Source: Saccharopolyspora shandongensis (GTDB lineage Bacteria > Actinomycetota > Actinomycetes > Mycobacteriales > Pseudonocardiaceae). From it: DNA of 64,000 nucleotides. The stretch's first letter is position 1; each line of letters opens with the position of its first letter. The position numbers and the translations under genes are program-made. The DNA lies in contig NZ_FNOK01000016.1 in assembly GCF_900106995.1 (NCBI RefSeq), forward strand, positions 1-64,000, in the 5' to 3' direction. The notes under the pieces were generated by a model. It saw only the letters and a program-made list of their open reading frames with translations, did no database searches and was not told where the DNA came from. Of this stretch, positions 7,449 through 15,511 are shown piece by piece.

Positions 7449-8642
7449 TCACCTGCGGTGGCCGTTGAGGCGGGCTCGCCGGGCCAGGGCCGGTTGGCGA
7501 TTCCGCGCCGGGGACACCGGGCGCTCCCCTCGGGACGGTGCCGCCACTCCCGCCGGTTGCTGGCGGTCCCACGGGAGCAGTTGCTTGGAGCCCGTGCGGT
7601 CGGCCAGCCGCAGCGACTCCGCCGAGGTGATCCACTCCTCCGCCGGCTCCGCGACCTCCAGCAGCAGCGCCTCGAACTCGGAGCGGGTCGTCTCCAGGAT
7701 GTGCGGCGCCGCCAGCCAGCGCAGCACGTTCCGCCCGGTCACCGCCATCCGCTGCCGCGGTGAGGTGACCAGCTTCTCGTCGAAGTAGCGGATCAGCACC
7801 TCGTCCACCACGTCCCAGGCGTTGGCCGCGCCGAAGAGGTCCTTGACGTCCTCGGAGTTGAGGATGCGGAAGCACTCGTCCATCAGCTGCATGACCTCGA
7901 CCCGCAGCACGTTCAGGTGACCGTAGGAGGTGAACTTCAGGTTGTTGCGCAGGTCCAGCCCGCTGCGCCGCACCACGGCCATGCTGCCGAAGGCCATGTC
8001 GTGGGCCCGTTCCCGGATGACGTCGGAAATCCGCTTGTCCCGCCAGAACAGCGCGACCTGGTTGTTGAACTGCGTGAACAGCCGGTGGAAGTCGGTGTTC
8101 GGCCGGGAGTTCGCCGAGCCCAGCCCGCGCCCGTAGCCGAGCACCCGCCGGTAGGCGTTGATCCGGTCGCGCTTGGTGTAGCGGAGCACGTCGCGCCGGT
8201 CGAACCGGTACAGCCCGAACGCGCCCGGCCCGTCGGAGAGCCGGATCGCGCCGCGCTCGAACAGCTCCCGCAGCTTCTGCACGACGCGCGGCACGCCGAT
8301 CCGCTCGTGCTGGTACAGGTAGTACAGGTCGGCGACGGCGAGGATGCGTTCGGACGCGATGGTCTCGTCGTAGGCCTCGACGCCGTGCGGCATGCGGGTC
8401 GCGCCGAGGTCGTCGGCCGCCTCACCGCCGATGCCGACCAGCTGCGCGAGGCCGCCGTCGGGCGACTTCGGCTCGTTCTTAGCCTCGACCTCGACGGCGA
8501 AGAGCATGTCGTCGATCTGCTTCAGGATCGCCTCGCCGACCTGCGGGTCGCTGCCCAGCTCGTTCGACAGGTTGCCGGCGACCTGTCTGCGCAGCGCGGC
8601 GACCCGGTCGAACAGTTCCCGGTATTGCTTTTCGGTGGCCAT
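7449..8642 (-). CDS. Conserved-looking protein of unknown function, last gene of the five-gene operon
   Basis: I recognise no named family in this 397-residue cytosolic protein. It is mostly alpha-helical by composition, without signal peptide or membrane span. A compact block at about 95-165 (LYYLYQHERIGVPRVVQKLR, then a GAFGLYRFDRRDVLRYT segment) has the feel of a small helical/winged domain. A strongly ordered central region at about 185-320 includes ALFWRDKRISDVIRERAHD and ELDLRNN-like segments, and the last 45 residues are basic and disordered. The second of two adjacent ATGs (8642) is chosen because GGAGG lies 4 bases before it; the first would start at 8645. The gene follows its upstream neighbour by 30 bases, so it belongs to the same transcript as the metallopeptidase. 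Confidence 0.75.
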   Translation of the reverse strand: MATEKQYRELFDRVAALRRQVAGNLSNELGSDPQVGEAILKQIDDMLFAVEVEAKNEPKSPDGGLAQLVGIGGEAADDLGATRMPHGVEAYDETIASERILAVADLYYLYQHERIGVPRVVQKLRELFERGAIRLSDGPGAFGLYRFDRRDVLRYTKRDRINAYRRVLGYGRGLGSANSRPNTDFHRLFTQFNNQVALFWRDKRISDVIRERAHDMAFGSMAVVRRSGLDLRNNLKFTSYGHLNVLRVEVMQLMDECFRILNSEDVKDLFGAANAWDVVDEVLIRYFDEKLVTSPRQRMAVTGRNVLRWLAAPHILETTRSEFEALLLEVAEPAEEWITSAESLRLADRTGSKQLLPWDRQQPAGVAAPSRGERPVSPARNRQPALARRARLNGHRR

Positions 8643-8672
8643 CATTCCTCCGTGCGGGGCGCGGGCGGGCCG

Positions 8673-10100
8673 CTATTCCGGCCGCGGGGCGGGCTTGGGC
8701 TCGGGACGCTTGCGCGGGCTGCGCCGCTTGGCTGCGAGGTCGGGCGACGCCTCGACCGTGGCAGCGGGTGCTCCCGGCACGGGTGCCGCGCTCGGCGGGA
8801 AAGGCCCGGGTGGCGGCGGCTCGGGCGCCGGTCCTGGTGGCGGTGAATCCGGTGGCTTGGGCCCGGAGCCGGGCGGCGGGGTCGGTGGTCCCGGCGGGTC
8901 GGCCGGTTTCGCGCCGTGCCGGATCGGCCGCGCGACGCGCACGATCTCCTGCAGGTGGTCGTGCAGCTCGTCGACCGCGCGCTGCACCCGGGAGCTGAAG
9001 AATCCCGGCGGCAGCGTCGCCCGGTAGTTGCCCGGCACGTCCTGCTCGTCGCCGTCGCCGCGCCGCGGCAGGTTGCCGACGAGCCGCTCCAGTCGCTCCG
9101 CGACCTGCAGGAACGCGCTGTCCACGCCGTCCTTGCCCGCGACCTCGATCAGCTTGCGGCCCTCGAAGCAGGTGAACTCGTACGTCCAGCGCAACAACCC
9201 GCCGAGCGACATCGAGCCGCCGTCCGGATCGGGGATGCGCAGCACCTCGCGGTCGCCCCGGTGGATGCTCACCGAGCTCAGCGCCGCGACCAGCTCCTCG
9301 GTCTGCACCGCGGCGGCCGACATCAGCTGCGACAGCGCCACGACGGCCGGGCCGAAGAACGGCGCCTGTCCGGTTTCCGGCTGGGCGAACGGGTCGATCC
9401 GGCCGCGGGCGTCCAGCCAGCCGCGGTACAGCGACAGCACCCAGTCGACCAGCGTGATGAACGAGGTCTGGATCCGCTCCTCTTCGATGGTGTTGACCAG
9501 CCCGCCGATCAGCCCGAACTCGTTGCGCAGCTCCCCGAGGTGCCCGCGCACCAGGTCCGGGTCCACCGCGGACGCCGGATTCCCCAGCAGTAGCAAGAAG
9601 AGCTGGTCCACGCGCGGCACCCGCAGCAGCGGGCTCTCCAGCTCCTTGCGGATCTCCTCCAGCTCGTGGCGCACCAGGCTGCGGAAGCCCTCGCCGTTCT
9701 CCGGATCCACGCCCGGCCGCAGCGGCTTCAGCGAGTCGAGCAGCGCGGTCGCGTCCTTGATCGCGCTGCGCGCCCGCGCGGCCAGCGATGCCTGCCCGCC
9801 GGTGACCGCGCCCAGGTCGGCCTGGATGGCGTAGCCGCGCGGCGTCCAGTTCGCCTCGGTGTGCCCCTCGACGCGCTTGAGCTCGAAGCTCCCGGTCAGC
9901 GCGGCGGTGAAGCCCTTGGTGTCGCCGTTGCGCCACTTCCACCCGAGCACGTCGCTGATCGCTTTGGCCGCGATGTCGCCGGGACGCTCGCAGCACGGCG
10001 ATTCGTGCCGCGTGACCAGCGGATATGCGCTGTCTATGTCATGGGCGGGCGGTAGCGCGGCGCCCCGATCCTCGTTGACGCGGTCGTCGTAGATGGTCAT
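8673..10100 (-). CDS. Unknown protein with ordered core and proline-rich tail
   Basis: A 475-residue protein with no recognised family. Residues about 40-110 (ISDVLGWKWRNGDTKGFTAA ... TPRGYAIQADLGAVTGGQASL) look like a compact beta-rich domain. The middle (about 125-390) is helical, with WVLSLYRGWLD and LLRWTYEFTCFEGRKL segments. The last 75 residues are extremely Pro-rich and end in a basic KRRSPRKRPEPKPAPRPE tail, suggesting a flexible or surface-binding extension. No signal peptide is seen. The ATG at 10100 overlaps the preceding stop by 4 bases (ATGA), so the protein is translationally coupled to the small upstream protein. Function is unknown; operon context links it to the HEVSH metallopeptidase and the polyampholyte protein. 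Confidence 0.78.
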   Translation of the reverse strand: MTIYDDRVNEDRGAALPPAHDIDSAYPLVTRHESPCCERPGDIAAKAISDVLGWKWRNGDTKGFTAALTGSFELKRVEGHTEANWTPRGYAIQADLGAVTGGQASLAARARSAIKDATALLDSLKPLRPGVDPENGEGFRSLVRHELEEIRKELESPLLRVPRVDQLFLLLLGNPASAVDPDLVRGHLGELRNEFGLIGGLVNTIEEERIQTSFITLVDWVLSLYRGWLDARGRIDPFAQPETGQAPFFGPAVVALSQLMSAAAVQTEELVAALSSVSIHRGDREVLRIPDPDGGSMSLGGLLRWTYEFTCFEGRKLIEVAGKDGVDSAFLQVAERLERLVGNLPRRGDGDEQDVPGNYRATLPPGFFSSRVQRAVDELHDHLQEIVRVARPIRHGAKPADPPGPPTPPPGSGPKPPDSPPPGPAPEPPPPGPFPPSAAPVPGAPAATVEASPDLAAKRRSPRKRPEPKPAPRPE

Positions 10101-10573
10101 CGCCTGCCCTCGCAGTTCCCCTCGATGCCGAACCGCACCGCGAGTTCGGCTGCCTCGCGCCAGCACCGCAACATGGTGTCCTCCGTGCTGCGCAACGAAT
10201 CCACGCATCCGTCCACACCGGACCGGATGCTGTGCGCCCAACCGAGCCACTGCGGGCCCCGCCCGCGCACGGCGCGCATGAGTTCGGCGGTCGCGTGGTG
10301 GCACCGGAACTCGTCGTCGAGCCGCCGCTGCGTCTGCCGCAGCGCCAACGCTGTGGCGTGCAGGGCTTCGCCGTCCGGCCGGCCGCGGACCGCGATCAGC
10401 GCCGGTTGCAGCTCGGCGCTGCCGTCGATGACGACCTCGGCGAGCCGGTCCGACACGGCTGGGCTCTCGCCGCTGGGGCGGTCCTCGATCACGCTGACCT
10501 CCAGCGCCCGCCACGCGGCCGCGAGCTGCCGGAGTTCCCGCGCCAGCAACGGGAATTCGTCGCGCAAGGTCAC
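10097..10573 (-). CDS. Small helical protein of unknown function in the metallopeptidase operon
   Basis: This 158-residue protein has no recognised domain. It is rich in Leu, Ala, Arg and Glu with long helical heptad-like runs (for example LLARELRQLAAAWRALEVSV and ALHATALALRQTQRRLDDEF), compatible with a helical bundle or chaperone-like adaptor. Four Cys are present in the second half. The start is a GTG at 10573, overlapping the stop of the metallopeptidase by 4 bases (GTGA), and its own stop overlaps the next start in the same way. Such tight coupling suggests defined stoichiometry with its neighbours. A role as specificity or assembly factor for the peptidase is only a guess. Confidence 0.72.
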   Translation of the reverse strand: MTLRDEFPLLARELRQLAAAWRALEVSVIEDRPSGESPAVSDRLAEVVIDGSAELQPALIAVRGRPDGEALHATALALRQTQRRLDDEFRCHHATAELMRAVRGRGPQWLGWAHSIRSGVDGCVDSLRSTEDTMLRCWREAAELAVRFGIEGNCEGRR

Positions 10574-11901
10574 CGCGCTCGCCTCCCCAGTTCTTCCATG
10601 AAGAACCGCACCAGCCGCTGCGGCGGTGCCATCCGCTGTTCGAGCGCGTGCCGGACGGCGCCGATCAGGAAGCGTTCCGGCACCACGCCGGGCGACACGC
10701 CGTCGGCCAGCCGCCCGGCGGCCTCCTCGATCATCCGCTGTTCCTTGGGCTCGAACCGCTCCACCTTCGCCAGGCTCCGGTTGCCCAGCGAGGGGAACGA
10801 CGTGAAGCACATCGCGTCCACCACCGCGGGGATCGCCCGGTTCGCGGTCGCCAGCAGCGTCGGCGGCGCGTCGATGAGCTTCGGCCGCGGGTACAGGGCG
10901 TGCCAGGCGCGCTCGTACGCCTCGGCGCGGCGCGGGAATCCCATCCGCCGAAGCAGCTCGGTGGACAGCTTTCCCCGTAGGTAGGGCACCGGATGTACGG
11001 CGTGGCGGCTGAACCGCATCGACTTCGCCGGTGTCCGGCCGATCACGTCGAACAGCGACCCCACGATCTGCGGACCGCCGAGCAGCAGCGCGGACATGTC
11101 GGCGAAGGTCTCCCGGTTCCACCGCACCCAGATCGACACCACCGCCTTCGGCACCCCGGCCTCGGTGAGCCGTGCCGCGACCTGCAGCGGGATCGCCCGC
11201 GCCAGCCCGAGGTCGTTCTGCAGGTTGTGGCTGACCTCGTGCAGCACCGCGCCGAGGGTCCACGGGTTGACCAGCCGGTGGAACGGCAGCTGGATCAGCG
11301 GGAACGGGTTGACCCGGTTGCTGATCCGCCGCAGCGGGATGCCGCGACGCGACGTCGCCGGGCCGTGGCTGGGTTCCAGGTAGCAGAACGGCGGTGGGGT
11401 CGGGATCGAGCGCCAGCGCCCGATCCCCAGGTAGGCGTACTGGTAGCAGTCCAGGGCGATGCGGTCGGCCGCCACCAGCCACGGCGCGAACCGGCTCTGC
11501 CGCTGGTTGAACAGTTCCAGGTAGAAATCCCAGATCCGCTCGGTCTCCTTCACCCAGCGCTGCGCCCGCGTCTTCGTGCGCAGCACGTCCTGCAGCCGCT
11601 CCGGACTCGGGTGGGCGAACGCCGCCTCGGCGGCGCGGCGGGCGTCCCGGGTCGCCGAGCGGAGCGATTTGCGCAGCGTGTTCATGGTGTCGTTGACCGC
11701 GACCAGGTGAGCACGGCTCGGCCCGGTCGCCGGATCGCCGAACTCTTCCCAACCGAACGGGCGCAGCGCGTCGAGGTGCCGTTCAACGTTCGTTCCCTGG
11801 GTTCGCACCCAGTTACGGAGTTCCCGGTTCGACGCGGATGTCTGCTGCGGCGCCGGCCGCGAGCGAGACGCGACCAGCCGCAGCTCAGCCGCGGCGCCCA
11901 T
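10570..11901 (-). CDS. Putative zinc metallopeptidase (HEVSH ... E) of unknown family
   Basis: A 443-residue protein with HEVSHNLQND at about 221-230, a clear HExxH zinc-binding helix, followed 39 residues later by WNRETFADMSALLLGG, whose Glu264 fits the third zinc ligand of gluzincins (ExxAD pattern). The N-terminal 130 residues are helical and basic. No signal peptide or membrane segment is visible, so it acts in the cytosol or leaves by a non-classical route. The ATG at 11901 is preceded by the end of the polyampholyte gene, which it overlaps by 17 bases; an in-frame start 38 codons earlier would overlap far more. Substrate is unknown; the adjacent acidic/basic protein is a natural candidate. 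Confidence 0.82.
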   Translation of the reverse strand: MGAAAELRLVASRSRPAPQQTSASNRELRNWVRTQGTNVERHLDALRPFGWEEFGDPATGPSRAHLVAVNDTMNTLRKSLRSATRDARRAAEAAFAHPSPERLQDVLRTKTRAQRWVKETERIWDFYLELFNQRQSRFAPWLVAADRIALDCYQYAYLGIGRWRSIPTPPPFCYLEPSHGPATSRRGIPLRRISNRVNPFPLIQLPFHRLVNPWTLGAVLHEVSHNLQNDLGLARAIPLQVAARLTEAGVPKAVVSIWVRWNRETFADMSALLLGGPQIVGSLFDVIGRTPAKSMRFSRHAVHPVPYLRGKLSTELLRRMGFPRRAEAYERAWHALYPRPKLIDAPPTLLATANRAIPAVVDAMCFTSFPSLGNRSLAKVERFEPKEQRMIEEAAGRLADGVSPGVVPERFLIGAVRHALEQRMAPPQRLVRFFMEELGRRAR

Positions 11902-12991
11902 TGATTCTGCCGCCCTGCAGATCGCGGCGTGCGGCTGCCGTCGGCTGCGCCCTACGCCGATCGCTCGCGGTCCGGTAGCCGTTCCGCCTGGCCGGACGCA
12001 TGCGGGGCTCGTCATCGGGGTATTCGAACAGGCTGCTGGCGAAGTCGCCGAGCGGCTTCAGCAGGGCGCCGGCGGCTCCGCTGATGAGCGCGTTGGAAAC
12101 CGCACCCGGCATCAGCGTCAGCGGGCCCTGCTTCCGCCGCTTCCCGGTGTACTTCTTGGGACGTCCGGGCTGCCGGACCGTGGTGGTTCGCTTCTTCTGG
12201 GCACCACGGCGTTTGCGCTGGACGCTAGCGCGGCGGGAGGCGTTGGCGTTCCTGCGCCGGGCCAAGTTGGTGTTCCTCGGGCGGCGCCGCGCCCCCGTGT
12301 ACTTCCGCTTCTTGAGGGGTCCCTGGGAGCGAGGCTTGCGCTTGAGCCGCTGCGCGACCTTCTTGAGCAACATCGGCATCTTGCGGATCTTGCGCCGGGC
12401 CTTGCCCTTCCAGAGCCTCCGCCCGATCTTGCCGATGCCGCGCCTCAGCATCGGCGCCGCCTTGCGGATCATCGGTGCCAGCATGGGCAGCCCGCGCGCG
12501 GCCAGCCCGACCAGCGGCGCGAGGAAGCCTTCGACCTCGTCCTCGGTTTCAGCCTGCTCGGCCTGGAAAGCGAGGTTGGCCATCAGCTCGGCGTCGGGGT
12601 AGACCCGGCGCGCCGGGTTGGCGAAACCCTCGTCCTCGTACTCCGCCTCGAACTCGAACTCGCCCTCCAACTCCCGGACGAGCGCCTCGAACTCCTCCTC
12701 GTACTCGTCTTCGTCCTCGAATTCGTCTTCGTCTTCGAGCTCGTCCTCCAGCTCTTGGATCAGGGCTTCGAGCTCGTCCTCGAACTCGGCGTCGAGCTCG
12801 TCCTCCAGCTCGTCTTCGAGCTCGTCTTCGTCTTCGTCTTCGTACTCGTCCTCGAACTCGTCTTCGTCTTCCAGCTCGTGGGCGAGGCCTTCGAGCTCGT
12901 CCTCGAATTCGTCCTCGAACTCGAACTCGTCCTCCAGCTCGCGGCCTAGCTCGTCCTCCAGCTCGCCGTCGACGGCTCGGTAGCGACTCAT
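11885..12991 (-). CDS. Polyampholyte protein: acidic repeat N-terminus, basic C-terminus
   Basis: First gene of the operon, 368 residues. Residues about 10-135 are almost entirely Glu and Asp spaced by Phe, Leu or Tyr (ELEDELEDEL, EFEDEFEDE types). Residues about 155-200 form a hydrophobic/cationic stretch (FLAPLVGLAARGLPMLAPMI, then RKAAPMLRRGIGKIGRRLWK). Residues about 200-300 are strongly basic with KRK, RRR and KKR clusters. Near 305-335 a Gly/Ala-rich helix (ALISGAAGALLKPLGDFASS) resembles a membrane-inserting segment. No signal peptide is present. The acidic half could mask a membranolytic or nucleic-acid-binding half, to be released by the adjacent metallopeptidase; this is inference. 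The ATG at 12991 follows a GGAGGATCC ribosome site. Confidence 0.8.
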   Translation of the reverse strand: MSRYRAVDGELEDELGRELEDEFEFEDEFEDELEGLAHELEDEDEFEDEYEDEDEDELEDELEDELDAEFEDELEALIQELEDELEDEDEFEDEDEYEEEFEALVRELEGEFEFEAEYEDEGFANPARRVYPDAELMANLAFQAEQAETEDEVEGFLAPLVGLAARGLPMLAPMIRKAAPMLRRGIGKIGRRLWKGKARRKIRKMPMLLKKVAQRLKRKPRSQGPLKKRKYTGARRRPRNTNLARRRNANASRRASVQRKRRGAQKKRTTTVRQPGRPKKYTGKRRKQGPLTLMPGAVSNALISGAAGALLKPLGDFASSLFEYPDDEPRMRPARRNGYRTASDRRRAQPTAAARRDLQGGRINGRRG

Positions 12992-13289
12992 GGCGGATCC
13001 TCCTGTCCTGCACCGCGTCCGGCGGCTCTTTCCGTCGAGCCGGCCGTCGGTGAGCGCGTGCGAACAGTCCAGGGCAACCGGCATTCGGGTGGTAGTCGCA
13101 CGTTCAAGCGCCCGCCGTCCGCCCTAGATGATCCGGGTGTCACACGAACCGACGATGCGCGAACAGACGATGTTGGTTTTGCTGGTATGCGCCGCGGCGA
13201 AGACCGTGACCGGCTCGCGAAGGGGGAGCGAGCCGATGGCGGGATGGTGCGACCCGCCGACCCGCATTCGGGACTGGGGAGGCCGGTAC
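12992..13289. promoter_or_regulatory. Divergent promoter region of the five-gene operon and the LuxR-type gene
   Basis: About 300 bases separate the divergent starts at 12991 and 13290. A direct or inverted repeat could not be singled out with confidence, and no standard -35/-10 pair stands out. Candidate frames reading into 13290 from upstream lack a ribosome site. By position this must carry promoters for both units. Confidence 0.5.
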
Positions 13290-13748
13290 ATGCCGAATGA
13301 CTCGATCGCCACATCCGTTCCGCACGCCCGCAGAGGACTTCCCGAGCGGGAATCGCCGTGGCGGGGCCAGGAGAGGCTCGGCGCCGACCCCGGCTCGGAC
13401 GAGCTGGTGCAGCACCTGGTGCAGGCCCTGGTGCGCCGGGTCGGCGAGCTCGCCGGACCGCACCGGGTGGCCCGGAAACCCCTGCTCGACATGACGGAAC
13501 TCGGCATGCGGTGCCTGCTCGTGCCGGTCGCACCGAAGGTCGACGAGGTGCTCAGCCCGCGCGAGCGCGAGATCGCGCGGATGGTGGGTCTCGGTTACAC
13601 CAACCGATCGATCGCGGGGGTGCTGGAGATCAGCCTGTACACGGTTTCCGCCCACATGCGACGGATCTTCACCAAACTCGACGTGGGTTCGCGCGCCGCG
13701 ATGGTAGCCGCGCTCTCCGACAATCCCGACCTCTACGTCGCGGACTAG
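13290..13748 (+). CDS. LuxR-type helix-turn-helix regulator
   Basis: A 152-residue protein whose C-terminal 65 residues are a LuxR/FixJ-type HTH: LSPREREIARMVGLGYTNRS, IAGVLEISLYTVSAHMRRIF and TKLDVGSRAAMVAAL. The first 85 residues hold no recognisable receiver or autoinducer domain and are too short for one, so it may bind constitutively or sense through protein contact. The ATG at 13290 has GGGGAGG seven bases upstream; the frame extends further upstream but without a ribosome site. It is transcribed away from the five-gene unknown operon and shares its promoter region, making it a plausible regulator of that operon (inference). Confidence 0.85.
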   Translation: MPNDSIATSVPHARRGLPERESPWRGQERLGADPGSDELVQHLVQALVRRVGELAGPHRVARKPLLDMTELGMRCLLVPVAPKVDEVLSPREREIARMVGLGYTNRSIAGVLEISLYTVSAHMRRIFTKLDVGSRAAMVAALSDNPDLYVAD

Positions 13749-13854
13749 TCGAAAATTCGCGCAGGAATCCTCTTTTTGCTCCGAATGCGTCCGTTCGAGT
13801 GATCAAGTGCGCCTACGCTCGTGATCGTTCAACGGTTCATCACGAGGAGAACCT

Positions 13855-15360
13855 GTGCTCAAACGCCCGTTACTCGTCGCGGCCTCGGCCGCGCTCGTGC
13901 TCTCGTCCCTCGCCGGCGCGCAAACCGCGTTCGCGGGGCCGACCGGTCCCACCTGGGAACCATGTGGCGACCGGCAGGGGGAGTGCACCACCGTCGAGGT
14001 GCCGATCGACTGGAACAACCCAGACGGCGCGAAGACGAACATCGCGATCGGCCGGTTGGCCGCGACCGAGCCGCAGAACCGGATCGGCGTGCTGTTCGTG
14101 GCGCCGGGCGGTCCGGGCGGCTCCGGCATCGACAGCTACATCGAAGGCGCGAACAAGCTGCAGGACGGCGAGCTGCGCAAGCGGTTCGACATCGTCAGCT
14201 GGGACCAGCGCGGCGTGAAGCGCAGCAACGAAGTCCGGTGCAGCAGCGACCTGCTCGCACAAGCGCCCAAGGACTTCCCCGCGAACGAGCAGGACTACCA
14301 GGACCTGCTGGCGTACAACGCGAAGCTGGGTGCGGACTGCCGCAAGAACACCGGGCCGGTGTTCGACTTCGTCGACACCACCAGCGCGGTCCGGGACCTG
14401 GACGCGATCCGCGCGGCGCTCGGTGAGGAGCAGCTGAGCTTCTACGGCGCGTCGTACGGCACGCAGGTCGGGCAGCAGTACGCGGAGCTGTTCCCGAACC
14501 GGGTCCGGGCGATGACGATCGACTCGAACATGGACCACAGCATGAAGTCCGGCGGCCGGTACATCGAAACGGCCAGCGAAGACCTGGAAGGCTCGTTCAA
14601 CACCTTCGCCGACTGGTGCGAGCGGACCGCGAACTGCCCGCTGAACGGCCAGGACGTCCGCGCGGTGTGGGACGACGTGCACGCCAAGGCCGAAGCCGGA
14701 ACCCTGATGGACCCGGCGACCGGCACCGCGCTGAGCGCGAGCTCGCTGCGCGGCGAGTTGATGAACGCCATGTACCGGCCGGAGGAGTATTGGTACCCGC
14801 TGGCGGACCGGATGAAGGCGCTGTCCGAAGGCAACCCGACGGTCAGCGCGCTGGCCGCGCCGGAGGAGCTGGTGCAGAACTCCTACCAGGCGATTTGGTG
14901 CGATGATTGGAGCTGGAAGGTCCGCGACTTCGCGGAGCTGGAGCGCTACCGGGAGCAGGCGGAGAAGGTCGCGCCGCACACGAAGCTGTCGCCGTTCTGG
15001 AGCGACGTGACGTCGTGCCTGGGCTGGCCCGCGGAGGTCAGCAACCCGCAGCACGAGCTGTCGATCAACGGCGCGCCGCCGATCCTGATCGTGAAGGGCA
15101 AGTACGACGTGGCGACGCCGACGGCTTGGAACCTCGCGGTGGCGGACCAGATCGACAACTCGGTCCTGCTGGAGCACGACGGCATCGGCCACGGCCAGTA
15201 CTACCGCAACGCCTGCATCGCGGGCCACGTCGAGAAGTACCTGACGACGCTGGAAACCCCGGCCCCGGGCACGCGCTGCGAGGCCGTCTACCCGACGCAA
15301 CCGCCGGTGGCCGCGACTTCGGCGGGCGGCCCGGCCGTCCGTCCGGTCCACGCGGCCTGA
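13855..15360 (+). CDS. Secreted tripeptidyl aminopeptidase-type alpha/beta hydrolase
   Basis: A 501-residue exported serine peptidase. It starts GTG with GAGGAG upstream, then a Sec signal peptide (MLKRPLLVAASAALVLSSLA, cleavage near AFA-G at about 27). The alpha/beta-hydrolase fold shows the oxyanion loop APGGPGGSG (about 83-91) and the nucleophile in GASYGTQ (Ser200). The acid is in KYDVATPT and the His in DGIGHGQYY. The C-terminal part matches the TAP-like domain of Streptomyces tripeptidyl aminopeptidases, which remove tripeptides from extracellular proteins. It stands alone and is followed by a strong hairpin terminator, so it is probably monocistronic. Confidence 0.92.
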   Translation: MLKRPLLVAASAALVLSSLAGAQTAFAGPTGPTWEPCGDRQGECTTVEVPIDWNNPDGAKTNIAIGRLAATEPQNRIGVLFVAPGGPGGSGIDSYIEGANKLQDGELRKRFDIVSWDQRGVKRSNEVRCSSDLLAQAPKDFPANEQDYQDLLAYNAKLGADCRKNTGPVFDFVDTTSAVRDLDAIRAALGEEQLSFYGASYGTQVGQQYAELFPNRVRAMTIDSNMDHSMKSGGRYIETASEDLEGSFNTFADWCERTANCPLNGQDVRAVWDDVHAKAEAGTLMDPATGTALSASSLRGELMNAMYRPEEYWYPLADRMKALSEGNPTVSALAAPEELVQNSYQAIWCDDWSWKVRDFAELERYREQAEKVAPHTKLSPFWSDVTSCLGWPAEVSNPQHELSINGAPPILIVKGKYDVATPTAWNLAVADQIDNSVLLEHDGIGHGQYYRNACIAGHVEKYLTTLETPAPGTRCEAVYPTQPPVAATSAGGPAVRPVHAA

Positions 15361-15374
15361 TCTGAGGCATTTCA

Positions 15375-15420
15375 CTCGTGAGCGGTGGTGGTCGTGCCAG
15401 CGACCAGCACCGCTCACGAG
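15375..15420 (+). terminator. Intrinsic terminator of the aminopeptidase gene
   Basis: A 20-bp stem with a single mismatch (outer arms CTCGTGAGCGGTG and CACCGCTCACGAG), a 6-base loop and then CTTTTC on the plus strand. It belongs to a family of hairpins in this window sharing CGTGAG(T/C)GG-type outer arms but different inner arms. Confidence 0.85.
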
Positions 15421-15511
15421 CTTTTCGGCCGCAGTTTCGGGGCACCCCCAGCCGAGTAGCGTGGTCGAGGGCGTCGCACTCCTGGTGGGGCAACCAGATG
15501 GGGAGGTTTCG

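Noticed and set aside
12620..12980. Tandem short repeats considered as a CRISPR or VNTR array
   Set aside because: The repeats are in-frame coding units of 6-9 bases with no unique spacers, so they are not CRISPR; the protein explains them.
12618..12983. Open frame on the plus strand encoding a poly-Ser/Asn protein opposite the acidic tract
   Set aside because: It is the direct complement of the Glu/Asp hexamers in another frame, has no ribosome site, and its composition follows automatically from the repeats.
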